From Paenibacillus donghaensis (GTDB lineage: Bacteria > Bacillota > Bacilli > Paenibacillales > Paenibacillaceae), in assembly GCF_002192415.1 (NCBI RefSeq), contig NZ_CP021780.1, positions 3,968,001 through 4,032,000 of the forward strand: 64,000 nt of DNA. Direction: 5' to 3'. The translations under genes and the position numbers were made by a program. Every line of letters begins with the position of its first letter. Within the stretch, counting starts at the first letter, position 1. The notes under the pieces are model-generated. The model did no database searches. It saw only the letters and a list, made by a program, of their open reading frames with translations, and was not told where the DNA came from. Of this stretch, positions 7,326-16,255 are shown in pieces.

Positions 7326-9665
7326 TTAAGCGGCCAGCCGCTGCGTAATTGCCGATTGACTCAGCGCTCTCAAGCTTATCCATGTAGCTATGGCGACTAC
7401 CAGCAGGAAAAGCAGCGGCAGCAGCAGGTATGCCATCAGCGGATCGGTGAGCAGCTCAATCCGTGATGCTCCCAGCATGGAGCCTGCCAGCTCCATAAGA
7501 CTCTGGCCGAGTAGTCCGGATATCACCGTTCCCATGAGCATGCCAAGCCCCGATACAAGCAGCGTTCTCACCAGATACTGCTGCCTGATATCCTTCAGCG
7601 CGAAGCCGATACTTCTCAGCACCGTCACCTGTGAGGCATCCTTGGCCAGCAGCATGCGGAGGAACAATGAGGTCATGAGCGCCAGAATCGAAAGCGAGAT
7701 CCCCACTGCCAAGAACGTGACCAGCTTCAGCTGAGCAATGGTCTGACCCAGAGTCTGGGCAAGATAGCTGTTTAGAGATGTGATTTTGGCGGGATAAAAT
7801 AGTTTGCCATACTCTTCTACCTTCTCCTCCACAGAGATTCCCGGCTTCACATCCAGCGCAACCACATACCACAGCACGGCGTCGGCATTGTAAGGGAGCC
7901 AGGCTTTAGCGGTCCGGCCACCGTTCGTTATATCCTGATAGATTCCGCTGACTGTCAGTTCCCTTTCCTTGCCGTCAACGACAAGGCGCAGCGACTCCCC
8001 AATCCCCGCCCTCAGCTCCTTGGCATTCAGGTCAGATAGAGCCAGTTCATTCGGGTTCCCCGGCGCCCCTCCCTCCAGATAGGACAGCGGAAAAATCGAG
8101 AAATCCCCAGTCTCCACATTGATATTCTCCCATACCCCGTCACTTCCAAGCACTTTGAACCTCGACGTGACCAGCGGCGAGAATTGCTGCACCTCCTGAT
8201 CCTGTTTGAGCCGGGTAAGCAGCTGCTCGAATCGTCCGGCCGTATCACTGCTCTGCTGCAGGTCTATGCGGATATCGCTTGGTCCGACGCCCATGTAGGA
8301 GATGAAGCCGGGGGCCTGAAGCGTATACAGCAATTTCAGCGGCACGATCACGATAAATACACAGATGACGACCACAGAGAACAACAGTCCGAACTGGGGC
8401 AGACGTTTATAGATATCTTTTATTCCGAGAAAAACATTCGCATTCCCATACCCGCGTTCCTTCAGCGTAAACCCGTGCCTGCGGCCGCCCGCACTTGGAG
8501 CCACACCGGTTCGCAGCGCCTCCACCGCACTGATCCGTTTAAATTTCCTGAGCATTAACCGGCAAAAGAACACCACCATTCCGCCAATCACGCCCGCTGC
8601 CAGCAGCGGAACCAGCTGCCGGAGCAAGCCGCCAGGCGCAGCCCCCAGGTAGAGGCTGATGTTGGCCGTGAACAGCCGGTTTAGTCCGAGGGATACTGTA
8701 AACCCGGCGACTGATGCACACCCTGCAAGCAGCCCGTATTTGGACAAGTATAACCCTCTGATCTCCCGCTCCGGGAGGCCGATTGCTTTCATTACCCCAA
8801 TCTCCCGGTAATCCTCCTCCAGGGTAGCCAGGATCGTAAACCTCAGACAGAGGAGTGAGATCAGCACCAGCAGCAGACTGACCAGAATAATAACCATGGC
8901 AACCAGTCCGTCCGTCAGAGCGTTCAGTGTCTTAAATAAAGAGTAGTCAATCGAAGGCCCTTGATTCGGAAGGCCGGAGGACTCATAGCTATTACGGAAT
9001 TCATTCAGCTTGCCGAGGTCCTTCAGCCGGAATTCGATCAGCGATTCGATTTCGCCCAGATGCGCTTTCAGAGCTGTGAAGTCTGCGGGATGCACCACGA
9101 ACCTTTTGGAGCTGACAATGGCGGGATTCATCTGCACATCACGTACGTAACCGGCGATAGTCAAGGTCTTGCTGAAATCCCCGCTGCTCAGATTCACCTG
9201 ATCGCCAATCTCCAGCTGCTTCCACTGCTTATAATAGAGGGGAACAGCCACCTCTCCTTCCGCCACCTGAATGATCCGATTGTCCAGACCCAGCAGATAA
9301 TCGAATTGTGGATTCTGGGTGACGAAGCCCATATCCATCACACTGCCCGCTTCTGTCTCCTGCGCTTGGCCCAGCACCACATTTGAGCCGTCTACGGTAA
9401 GCATCTCCACTGTCTGCTGTTCATCAACAAGTCCGCTTCCCGCAGCGAAGTTCTTTATGGCCGCTTCGTCTACCGGACCGGCGTGCATCTGTACGAAATG
9501 CGGCGCACGCGACTGCACCAGCAGGTTGTTCAGAGCCCCGGACAACTCCATCATAATGTTCGAAGCACCGGCTGCCAGCAAGGCCGCCAGCATAATAAAT
9601 ACAAATAAACTGAAATGAATGGTTCTGTTTCGCCTGAACTCTTGCCTCGTTATTCTCCAGCGCAC
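7326..9665 (-). CDS. FtsX-like ABC transporter permease
   Basis: 779 residues in two homologous halves. An N-terminal membrane anchor (about 15-38) and a large extracytoplasmic MacB-PCD-like domain (about 45-240) are followed by three helices (about 255-375) and a soluble linker. A further helix (about 425-450), a second extracytoplasmic domain and three C-terminal helices complete it. The motif EIGVMKAIGLPEREIRGLYL and its counterpart TVLRSIGFALKDIRQQYLV are the paired FtsX coupling-helix regions. The start is GTG with AGGAGG nine bases upstream. Its ATPase follows directly, and an MFS pump gene and the tetR regulator precede it. Confidence 0.92.
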   Translation of the reverse strand: MRWRITRQEFRRNRTIHFSLFVFIMLAALLAAGASNIMMELSGALNNLLVQSRAPHFVQMHAGPVDEAAIKNFAAGSGLVDEQQTVEMLTVDGSNVVLGQAQETEAGSVMDMGFVTQNPQFDYLLGLDNRIIQVAEGEVAVPLYYKQWKQLEIGDQVNLSSGDFSKTLTIAGYVRDVQMNPAIVSSKRFVVHPADFTALKAHLGEIESLIEFRLKDLGKLNEFRNSYESSGLPNQGPSIDYSLFKTLNALTDGLVAMVIILVSLLLVLISLLCLRFTILATLEEDYREIGVMKAIGLPEREIRGLYLSKYGLLAGCASVAGFTVSLGLNRLFTANISLYLGAAPGGLLRQLVPLLAAGVIGGMVVFFCRLMLRKFKRISAVEALRTGVAPSAGGRRHGFTLKERGYGNANVFLGIKDIYKRLPQFGLLFSVVVICVFIVIVPLKLLYTLQAPGFISYMGVGPSDIRIDLQQSSDTAGRFEQLLTRLKQDQEVQQFSPLVTSRFKVLGSDGVWENINVETGDFSIFPLSYLEGGAPGNPNELALSDLNAKELRAGIGESLRLVVDGKERELTVSGIYQDITNGGRTAKAWLPYNADAVLWYVVALDVKPGISVEEKVEEYGKLFYPAKITSLNSYLAQTLGQTIAQLKLVTFLAVGISLSILALMTSLFLRMLLAKDASQVTVLRSIGFALKDIRQQYLVRTLLVSGLGMLMGTVISGLLGQSLMELAGSMLGASRIELLTDPLMAYLLLPLLFLLVVAIATWISLRALSQSAITQRLAA

Positions 9666-9697
9666 ACGGCCAGCCTCCTGTTCTCAACTGCAAATGT

Positions 9698-10972
9698 CTA
9701 ATGCTGCTCCAGGCTGCGGACCGATTTCAGCGCCGGGAGAATGCAGGCTGCCAGTACAAGCAGAACACCAGAGATAACCAGCATCAGTCCAATTCCCCTG
9801 CCTTCACCTGTACCGATCACCTGCCCTACGGTAGAAGCCAGCCTTCCGCCCTCGATGAGCAGCGGGTTGAACACGTGATCTGCCAAGACTCCGGCGCAGC
9901 CATAAGCGGCCACATAACCCAGCTGCGAGATAATGCCGATCAGCCCCCAGACACGCCCCTGATAGCTGCTTGCGATATGGCTGCGGATCAGCACGTCGGC
10001 ACTGGTATTGATCCAGGGCAGTGCGGCAAAAAACATAAATCCGCTGCCGGCGATCACATACAGATTAGGGGTCACTCCCACGAGCGTCATGAATATTCCG
10101 GCTGCCGCAAGCCCCAAGGCCAGCCACCGAACGTAGTGGCGGGTCAAGCTGAACAGCCCGATCAGCAGGCTCCCGGCCAGCATCCCGCAAGCGCTGACAG
10201 AGATCACGTTGCCCAGCGTTTGCGAATCTGTGAACGACAGCAACAGCGGGGTAAATAGGGTTTGAATAAATCCGATGTAAAAAGTAACCAACGAGAGCAG
10301 CACTGTCAGCAGCAGTACGCCGCGCGCCGATACCAGCGTCTCCCAGCCCTGTATTAGCTCCTTGATCCACGACTGATTCGTGATGGCGCTTCGCTCAGCA
10401 GGCAGCTGTTTACGGACCGCCATCACCGTCAGCACCGTGACCAGAAAGGTGGAGATATCAATCAGCAGAATGCTTTTGATATCCATGAAACGAAGCAAGA
10501 GTCCGGCCAGCACCGGCGAGAGCAGATATTTCGAAGCCCCTGCAAGCTGCACCAGTCCGCTGGCTCTGGCATATTGCTCGGGACTCAGCAGATCGGTAAT
10601 CGTGGCCTTGTACGCAGGTTCCAGCAGAGAAACAAACACCGAGCTAGCCGTAACTCCCAGACAGATCTGCCAGAGTGACGGATCACCCTGCAGCATCAGC
10701 ACGAGAATAAACATCAACCCCAGCACCGACAGCAGGTCGCCCGCGATCATCATCAGCCGCCGGTCGTAGCGGTCTGCGAATACGCCGCCCAGCGGACTTA
10801 ACAGGATGGAAGGCACGAAGGCGCACAAGGTGACCAGCGCGACACTTGTAGCCGTCTGCGTCAGTTGGAACACATATACCCCCAGGGCAAAAGCTGTCAG
10901 TCCGCTGCCAATGCTGGATATCCATTCTCCGGCCCAGATGCAGAGGAACCTTCCGAAGCCTGCAGAGCTCAT
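9698..10972 (-). CDS. MFS efflux transporter (MFS_3 / DHA3 type)
   Basis: 424 residues with about twelve hydrophobic segments, the motif-A loop GGVFADRYDRRLMM (about 62-75) and an N-terminal FLCIWAGEWISSIGSGLT typical of the MefA/enterobactin-exporter (MFS_3) branch. The start codon overlaps the stop of the upstream TetR gene by four bases (ATGA), indicating translational coupling. Together with the downstream FtsX permease and ATPase it forms one drug- or peptide-efflux operon controlled by the TetR protein. Substrate not predictable. Confidence 0.9.
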   Translation of the reverse strand: MSSAGFGRFLCIWAGEWISSIGSGLTAFALGVYVFQLTQTATSVALVTLCAFVPSILLSPLGGVFADRYDRRLMMIAGDLLSVLGLMFILVLMLQGDPSLWQICLGVTASSVFVSLLEPAYKATITDLLSPEQYARASGLVQLAGASKYLLSPVLAGLLLRFMDIKSILLIDISTFLVTVLTVMAVRKQLPAERSAITNQSWIKELIQGWETLVSARGVLLLTVLLSLVTFYIGFIQTLFTPLLLSFTDSQTLGNVISVSACGMLAGSLLIGLFSLTRHYVRWLALGLAAAGIFMTLVGVTPNLYVIAGSGFMFFAALPWINTSADVLIRSHIASSYQGRVWGLIGIISQLGYVAAYGCAGVLADHVFNPLLIEGGRLASTVGQVIGTGEGRGIGLMLVISGVLLVLAACILPALKSVRSLEQH

Positions 10973-11604
10973 GGCTCAAACATCTGCAGCACATAAGCGA
11001 AGCTACCCGCCTCAGCCCCCAGCATCGTCTCCATGATATGGATGAAAGCCTGAATCTTGCGCGCGACCTCCTCCGGCGTCCATTGGAACAGCCCTTCGTC
11101 CAGCAGAAATTGCGAGCCGATCAGCAGAAATTCAACCGTTTCTTGCGGAAAAGGCGTGCGGAACAGCCCTTCGTCAATCCCCTGCCGGATCACATCCGTC
11201 AAGACAGGGGTCAGCTGCAGGATGGATTCCGATAGACTTTTCTGATGAATCTGCGCGTTGTCCGGCTGGTGGAACTGTTCAATCAACTGCTGTTTGCCTT
11301 CCGTATCCGGCTTCTGTGCCATAATGATCTGCAGCAGCTTCTGATGGACCGTAAGCTCTGGGCTTGCAGCAATCGCCCGTGCCGCGGCCACTCCTGCGCC
11401 AATGTAGCGCATCACTACGGCCTCCATCACTTCTTCCTTCGATTTGAAATAGTAGTAGAACGTACCTTTGGCTATGCCAATGGCCTGCAGCACATCATTG
11501 ACTGTTGTTTTGGCATACCCCTTGCTGAAAAAAAGCCGCTCCGCCACATCCAAAATTTCATTCCTGCGTTCTTCCGGGTCTTTGGAAATTCTCCTCATCA
11601 TCAT
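10969..11604 (-). CDS. TetR/AcrR family repressor of the efflux operon
   Basis: 211 residues. The N-terminal helix-turn-helix reads RRNEILDVAERLFFSKGYAKTT followed by VNDVLQAIGIAKGTFYYYF (each a classic TetR_N block, about residues 12-55), and the rest is an all-helical ligand-binding domain. The start ATG at 11604 is the first of three tandem ATGs; GGAGG lies seven bases upstream. Directly upstream lie a perfect palindromic operator and a strong sigma-A promoter, so it very likely represses its own operon, including the MFS pump and ABC transporter downstream. The inducing ligand is unknown. Confidence 0.93.
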   Translation of the reverse strand: MMMRRISKDPEERRNEILDVAERLFFSKGYAKTTVNDVLQAIGIAKGTFYYYFKSKEEVMEAVVMRYIGAGVAAARAIAASPELTVHQKLLQIIMAQKPDTEGKQQLIEQFHQPDNAQIHQKSLSESILQLTPVLTDVIRQGIDEGLFRTPFPQETVEFLLIGSQFLLDEGLFQWTPEEVARKIQAFIHIMETMLGAEAGSFAYVLQMFEP

Positions 11605-11621
11605 CTGGTGCCTCCGTTTTA

Positions 11622-11640
11622 TAGACTGACCGTCGGTCTA
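11622..11640. promoter_or_regulatory. TetR-type palindromic operator
   Basis: TAGACTGACCGTCGGTCTA, a 19-bp near-perfect palindrome of the GACYGACCGTCGGTC type known for many TetR-family repressors. It sits at the expected transcription start, between the -10 box and the tetR ribosome site, so binding would block initiation. Confidence 0.85.
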
Positions 11641-11646
11641 TTAATG

Positions 11647-11674
11647 ATTATAGGGAAATCCTGGATGATGTCAA
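11647..11674 (-). promoter_or_regulatory. Consensus sigma-A promoter of the efflux operon
   Basis: Read on the minus strand: perfect TTGACA (11669-11674), a 16-base spacer and perfect TATAAT (11647-11652). A full-consensus promoter directly above an operator fits a strong, normally repressed operon. Confidence 0.88.
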
Positions 11675-11721
11675 CCCTCGGATGTGAAATTATAGCTAGT
11701 AAACCCTCCCACGCGGAAGGA

Positions 11722-11906
11722 TAAGTGTATTTCGTACAACTATATCAGCCGCTGATCCGGTAAAAAGACGAATAACTGCATTTCGTGCAGCTATAATTCC
11801 CCATTTGGCTCTGTAGAGCCATTTGGGCCTAAATTAACTGTACAGAATGCAGCTAAAGTCGTTTTTATCCTGAATTCAGCTGGAATAGCTGCACAGAATA
11901 CAGTTA
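11722..11906. repeat. Four-motif intergenic element A (51-62-51 spacing)
   Basis: Forward motifs at 11722 (TAAGTGTATTTCGTACAACT) and 11773 (TAACTGCATTTCGTGCAGCT), and reverse motifs at 11835 (TAACTGTACAGAATGCAGCT) and 11886 (TAGCTGCACAGAATACAGTT). Motif starts are 51, 62 and 51 bases apart. The flank to 12061 shows nothing else I recognise. Element B at 31154 has the same motif and the same spacing. It occupies the gap between the tetR promoter and mtlD. Confidence 0.85.
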
Positions 11907-12061
11907 GCGTAAGAGCGCTAGTTACTTGTAAAAGATAGGGAGCACCACCATGATCAGCATCAGCCTACCTCTAGCATTTATAATCATAGCCAGCTAAGAC
12001 ATCCTTATGTTTAGGTCGAAGCTCCATTGCATAGTTGTCCGTTCAACACTTATCCACGCAC

Positions 12062-12096
12062 AAACGGATGCCGCCCTCTAAGGTCAGCATCCGTTT
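12062..12096 (-). terminator. Terminator after mtlD
   Basis: Inverted repeat AAACGGATGC...GCATCCGTTT, 37 bases beyond the mtlD stop. The T-run on the minus strand is weak, so it may work in both directions. Confidence 0.6.
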
Positions 12097-12132
12097 GGTT
12101 TGGGAAGATCATAATCTCCATATTCAGTTGAA

Positions 12133-13338
12133 TTAACCGATCGTGCGAACCATGGCTTCGAAACCGGTGCTTGCCATAGGAGGGTATTTCATGCAAATGT
12201 TGTTGTACTCGATGATAATGCGGCGGTGCAGCGGATGTTCGATGGGGATACCCATTATGGCGGTTATTATGCCGGACAGTCCGGTATCACGAATCGCGCG
12301 CTGCAGGTCTAACGCTTCCGGATCACCAGGGTGATCGAAGAACAGCGCGGATGTTATCGCCGAGACAAGATGATTCGTCTCCAAGCCAAGCTCACAGGCC
12401 TGCAGGGCAGGCTGTACAAGCCGGTCTTTGGGAGCGAGCTTGCGAAGCGGGGAACGGGCTACGCGTGTGATTTTATCGCTAAAGTTAGAGTTGTTGAAGC
12501 GTTGGATGGTTTTCTCGATATAGCGGGAGTGAACCTCGGAATCGAAGCCGTGGCGGTGAGCCAGCAGCGCTCCGGTCTCTTCCAGAACACCGCGGACATG
12601 CGACTCTATGACGGGGTCTGACATCGCCTCCTGAATCGTAGTGTATCCTTCCAGGTAGCCGAAATAGGCTGCGCTGCAATGTCCGGTATTTAAGGTGAAC
12701 AGCTTACGCTCCAGATAAGGTTCCAGAGCCTCCACGTAATGCACCCCCTTGATTTCCGGGTACTCGCCAATCATGCCCCCGCGGGGAATCACCCACTCAC
12801 TGAAGGGTTCAACGAGGATTTCGAACGACTCTTTGTTCTTCTGCACAGGTACGATCCGGTCGACCATCACATTCGGAAAAGCGATCTTCCGGTTCGCTTC
12901 TTCCACCAGCGAGGCGCTCATGTGGCGGTAGACTGATCTTTTTAACTGTTGGCCGCTCGCTATTCCATTCTCACAGGCAATAATGTGCAGTGGGGCTGAC
13001 TCGGCATTCCGGCTGAGCCGCAGCTCAATCCCTTGGGCAATCGCACCTGCAATGTCCTTCAAGGCCGATATTCCCACCGCTGTCGTTACGATTTGCGCAT
13101 CCGCAATGGCCTCGGCCACCTGCTCTGCATTATTCAAATCGATGGCGGTGATATTCTTGACCATGTAGCTGTCTCGGTTCTCATTGGCCAGTGTCACCTT
13201 ATATTGCCCCCGTTCCTGTAGACGGGCCATTTTATTCTTATTTCTGCCTACAAAACATACCTCATAACCGGAGCGTGACAACATCGGGCCAATGAATCCA
13301 CGGCCAATATTGCCAGCACCAAAATGTACGGCTCTCAA
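12133..13338 (-). CDS. mtlD: Mannitol-1-phosphate 5-dehydrogenase
   Basis: 401 residues matching the family from end to end. NAD-binding FGAGNIGRGFIG lies at residues 6-17, followed by IIACENGIASGQQ, NVMVDRIVPVQ, LNTGHCSAAYFGYLEGY and the catalytic-lysine region DKITRVARSPLRKL. It interconverts fructose-6-phosphate and mannitol-1-phosphate with NAD(H) in the cytoplasm. The start is TTG at 13338 with AGGGGG eight bases upstream. No mannitol PTS genes (mtlA, mtlF, mtlR) are in the window; instead a HAD phosphatase gene lies 63 bases upstream on the same strand. That pairing fits mannitol formation (reduction, then dephosphorylation) as well as catabolism; direction is inference. Confidence 0.95.
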   Translation of the reverse strand: MRAVHFGAGNIGRGFIGPMLSRSGYEVCFVGRNKNKMARLQERGQYKVTLANENRDSYMVKNITAIDLNNAEQVAEAIADAQIVTTAVGISALKDIAGAIAQGIELRLSRNAESAPLHIIACENGIASGQQLKRSVYRHMSASLVEEANRKIAFPNVMVDRIVPVQKNKESFEILVEPFSEWVIPRGGMIGEYPEIKGVHYVEALEPYLERKLFTLNTGHCSAAYFGYLEGYTTIQEAMSDPVIESHVRGVLEETGALLAHRHGFDSEVHSRYIEKTIQRFNNSNFSDKITRVARSPLRKLAPKDRLVQPALQACELGLETNHLVSAITSALFFDHPGDPEALDLQRAIRDTGLSGIITAIMGIPIEHPLHRRIIIEYNNICMKYPPMASTGFEAMVRTIG

Positions 13339-13401
13339 TGTGGTTTCCCCCTTATATTTGGTCTAATATTTTGTATTTATATTTGAATTTAAGTATAGAA
13401 A

Positions 13402-14082
13402 TTAAACCACGGCCTCCTCGAAGCAGCGACGCGAAAGGACCTGCTCGAAATCCAGGTGGCTGAGATCATCCGTCTTCAGATGCGGGGCATCGAATTCGAG
13501 GAAGCTGGTGATTTCATTCGGAATTACAACACAGTGCATTCCTGCGGCTGCTGCCGCTTTGGAACCGTTGGGTGAATCCTCTATAGCTACTGCCTCTTCC
13601 GGCTTAAGGCCCAGACAAGACAAAGCTTGGATGTATAATTCAGGGTCCGGCTTAACGTTCACCACATGGTCCGAGGTGCGGATACAATCAAAATATTCAC
13701 GAATGCCCAGCTGGTCGAGGTATTTCTCCACCCACTCCGTCGATGAGCTTGTAGCCAAACCTATCTTTAGTCCTGCCGTCCGGGCCGAATCCAGATAATA
13801 CTGAATGCCAGACCGCATCGTCTCCAGCTCCATCAGCTTGCTGTGTCTCAACTGCACGGCTGTTCTAAATTCCTGTTTGTCGATGGGCAGGTTAAGGTCA
13901 GTCATTAGATATTCATAAGGATTGAAGCTGTGCAGACTCGTGCCGATACAGGTCGAATATTGCTCCAAGGTCAGATCTACGCCATGTGCTCCGTAAGCTT
14001 CATTAAATGCAGTGTACCAAGCCGTTTCAGTATCAATAATCGTTCCGTCAAAATCAAAAATGATTCCTTTGATCACAATCAA
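13402..14082 (-). CDS. HAD-IA family sugar-phosphate phosphatase (YhcW-like)
   Basis: 226 residues with all four HAD motifs: I FDFDGTIIDTE (about 9-19), II LATSSSTEW (about 113), III with KPDPELY, and IV VAIEDSPNGSKAA. The cap domain between motifs I and II is helical, as in beta-phosphoglucomutase-like phosphatases. It hydrolyses small phosphorylated sugars or alditols in the cytoplasm; specificity cannot be read directly. Upstream of mtlD on the same strand, it is a good candidate for a mannitol-1-phosphate phosphatase. Start choice is open: TTG at 14082 is four bases from AGGGG, GTG at 14076 ten bases. Confidence 0.85.
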   Translation of the reverse strand: MIVIKGIIFDFDGTIIDTETAWYTAFNEAYGAHGVDLTLEQYSTCIGTSLHSFNPYEYLMTDLNLPIDKQEFRTAVQLRHSKLMELETMRSGIQYYLDSARTAGLKIGLATSSSTEWVEKYLDQLGIREYFDCIRTSDHVVNVKPDPELYIQALSCLGLKPEEAVAIEDSPNGSKAAAAAGMHCVVIPNEITSFLEFDAPHLKTDDLSHLDFEQVLSRRCFEEAVV

Positions 14083-14454
14083 TCATCCCCTACGTGTTTG
14101 GTTTTTAGTTAGAATATGTGACATAAAACCAGTAAAATATTCGTCTTTTTCTAACGTTGTTTGCATCTGTCTATAAAAACCATAACAAATGGCCTTCAAC
14201 CCCGTCAAGCGTGGCAGATTATATTCCATCCAATGTTTGCGGTTACAAATACTCCCGATCAACTGCTGCATGCAGCAGCAATGAACCGTTTTCAGCCCGA
14301 AAGCAAACAAGCTGCAACCCCTTGGCTCGCAAGGGATTACAGCCTTATTACAAGAAAACCAGCCAGCCTGTCAGCAGAAACGGCAAATGGCTACTTAAAA
14401 ACTTTTTTAAAATTATTTTTGGGAGTGGCATTTTTAGGCAAAAAAACAGCCTAT
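14083..14454. other. Intergenic region without recognised gene
   Basis: 372 bases between the HAD gene and the next minus-strand gene. The region is AT-rich near 14400. I see a short TGCTGCATGCAGCA palindrome near 14266 but no consensus promoter, RNA gene or repeat shared with other intergenic regions. Open frames here lack ribosome sites. Confidence 0.4.
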
Positions 14455-15174
14455 CTAGTTAATTTTCTTCATCTTGGAGGGGTTGTTGATCTTGTATTTC
14501 GCTGAATGCTGGCTAAGCTTCTTGGCTACAACCTTGGCTTCAAAAGATACACTGTCGCCCACACCCAGCTCCAGCTTCTTCAGCGTGGCGCTGTGGCTGG
14601 ACCATACCTCTTCAATCGCCAGCTCATGGCCCTCTATCGACAGCACCTCATAAATAATCACCTCATCGTCGTTATCGGAGAAATGATTCGGGACTGTCGT
14701 CAGCTCTTTGACTCTAGCTATCATCTGCAGCTTCTCTTCGGGTAGCTCCACGGCGGGCTTCTTAGGCGCTCTGGCCGCTTTCTTCGGGATCGGCTTTACG
14801 ACGACTGCAGCCGGTTGTTCGGAAGCCTGCACCTCCGCCGCATCCGTAGCTTCCTGCGATTCAGCTGAACCGCTCTCCTCTGCTTCAGCTGCGAAGCTGC
14901 CTCTTTGCCCAAAGCTAGCCGTCTGCATTTCCTTCAGATAAGAAGGATGAATGCAGTGCTGCTGCTTGTTCTCAAACTGCACCACCACGGTCATCTCATC
15001 GACGTAGCCAACAATCTCACAAGGCAGGGTCACCCCATGTCCTTTATAGGTATAGGTTTTGGGTCTGGTCGCTGTGCTGGACAACAGGTTCCACACCTTA
15101 CATTTCTCAATCAGCTCATCTTCACTGCTGAACTCCTGCTGCTGGAGCGGAGCAATCGCAAACGGAATATTCAT
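14455..15174 (-). CDS. Hypothetical two-domain protein with Ala/Pro-rich linker
   Basis: Start chosen at the ATG at 15174 (MNIPFAIAPLQQQEF) because AAAGGTGAG lies seven bases upstream; a start at 15207 is possible but has no ribosome site. About 239 residues. An N-terminal beta-rich domain has YKGHGVTLPCEIVGYVD and VVVQFENKQQHCIHPSYL, a KOW/Tudor-like pattern. A low-complexity A/E/P/K linker follows (about 90-140). The C-terminal domain ends VGDSVSFEAKVVAKKL and KYKINNPSKMKKIN and resembles an OB or SH3 barrel with a basic tail. I do not recognise the family; nucleic-acid binding is only a guess from the folds and charge. Confidence 0.65.
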   Translation of the reverse strand: MNIPFAIAPLQQQEFSSEDELIEKCKVWNLLSSTATRPKTYTYKGHGVTLPCEIVGYVDEMTVVVQFENKQQHCIHPSYLKEMQTASFGQRGSFAAEAEESGSAESQEATDAAEVQASEQPAAVVVKPIPKKAARAPKKPAVELPEEKLQMIARVKELTTVPNHFSDNDDEVIIYEVLSIEGHELAIEEVWSSHSATLKKLELGVGDSVSFEAKVVAKKLSQHSAKYKINNPSKMKKIN

Positions 15175-15307
15175 ATCGGTCTCACCTTTCAGGGGGGAAT
15201 CATTCATACTTCTCAGCTTCTCTTTCCACCCCCTAATCATACCATTCCCGGACAAGAGATGCCATCCCTGCCGGCGTCCTGCTGTCACTTCTGCTCCAGA
15301 TGCAGCA

Positions 15308-15339
15308 AAAAGGCAACCCTTTAGAAAAGGGCTGCCTTT
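15308..15339 (-). terminator. Rho-independent terminator of the lipoprotein gene
   Basis: On the minus strand AAAGGCAGCCCTTTT-cta-AAAGGGTTGCCTTTTT: a strong stem followed by a T-run, 24 bases beyond the stop at 15363. Confidence 0.85.
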
Positions 15340-15362
15340 GGGTACAACTTAGTAAAAGTTGA

Positions 15363-15929
15363 TTATTTAATTTCTGTTGCTCCGGTAACTTTACCGTCCA
15401 GCACAGCTGTAGCTTTCAGATCTTCGGATTTGAAGTACAGGTTGCCATCAATAGTTGCTGTTTTGTCCAAGGAGAAGCCGTTTGCTTCTACATATACGTC
15501 ACCTTTGATTGTTCCGCCCTGAACCTTGAAGTTCTCGCTCTGTACAGTTACCTTAGGTGCAGTAAGTGTGAACGAAGCTGTAATCTTGTGGTCAGCATCC
15601 TGGGTATAAAGAGCCAGCTTGCGGTAAATGTCGCCGTCTGCCGCGCCTTTATCATGGAACTCGCCAGCTACTACAACATCAGTATCTACAGTAAGATCAT
15701 TAAGAATAGCAACAATCCAGGTTCCTTTTTCGCTGACAGCTGTTGTGAATCCTTCTGCTTTGTCTACAATGGAAGCCGCACTAAGCGCGTCTGGTGCCGG
15801 TGTAGCCGTAGCAGCTGATTCTGCAGCAGGAGCTGTTGTTGGAGCCGCATTATTCTCGTTATTCGCACCGCAACCTGATAGTAAAGCAACTGACACACCT
15901 GCAACTAGCAAACTTCTAAATAGTTTCAC
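15363..15929 (-). CDS. Secreted lipoprotein of unknown function
   Basis: 188 residues. The lipoprotein signal peptide MKLFRSLLVAGVSVALLSGC has lipobox LLSGC, with the acylated cysteine at residue 20. An Ala/Thr/Pro-rich linker (about 25-48) precedes a beta-rich C-terminal region with repeated strands (FKVQGGTIKGDVYVEANGF, DKTATIDGNLYFKSEDL) resembling the beta-helix of polymer-forming (bactofilin-like) proteins. The start is GTG at 15929, with AGGGGG seven bases upstream. A MITE-like remnant begins only 24 bases upstream of the start, so it lies in the leader or promoter region. Single gene with its own terminator. Confidence 0.85.
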   Translation of the reverse strand: MKLFRSLLVAGVSVALLSGCGANNENNAAPTTAPAAESAATATPAPDALSAASIVDKAEGFTTAVSEKGTWIVAILNDLTVDTDVVVAGEFHDKGAADGDIYRKLALYTQDADHKITASFTLTAPKVTVQSENFKVQGGTIKGDVYVEANGFSLDKTATIDGNLYFKSEDLKATAVLDGKVTGATEIK

Positions 15930-15952
15930 AATGAATCCCCCTAATTACTTTT

Positions 15953-16007
15953 TATAGAATGTGAACTTAAGAATGTAATTTTCATTTATTCTTAAGTCCA
16001 TCTATAC
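15953..16007. repeat. MITE-like element, copy 4 of 6 (arms only)
   Basis: The left arm TATAGAATGTGAACTTAAG is followed after a few bases by the right arm ATTCTTAAGTCCATCTATA. The central hairpin is missing, leaving a 55-bp palindrome directly upstream of the lipoprotein gene. It looks like an internal deletion derivative. Confidence 0.8.
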
Positions 16008-16255
16008 ATAAATTTATTATATATTAAAAATTAATTAAAAGTAAGTGATATCTTTCACAAATTTGTGTCTATTTACGATATTAATATTTTGATTTTAATA
16101 TTTTCCATCATTAAACATCTCTGACAACCAGAAAATTCTTCCCACACTCTCCCGAACTTCAGGTAATCACTCAGGGACGTCTGAGTCCGCAATAGGTCTG
16201 AAAGGTAAATGATGGTTACTGGGTGTGGCCTTCAGTGGTAACCCTATATTGAAAT

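Noticed and set aside
7390..9618. Long frames opposite the FtsX permease and similar antisense frames elsewhere
   Set aside because: High-GC shadow frames of well-supported genes, with no initiation signals.
14157..14505. Plus-strand frames of ~100-114 residues
   Set aside because: No ribosome site, no recognisable domain, and overlap with the 3' end of the minus-strand gene at 14455.
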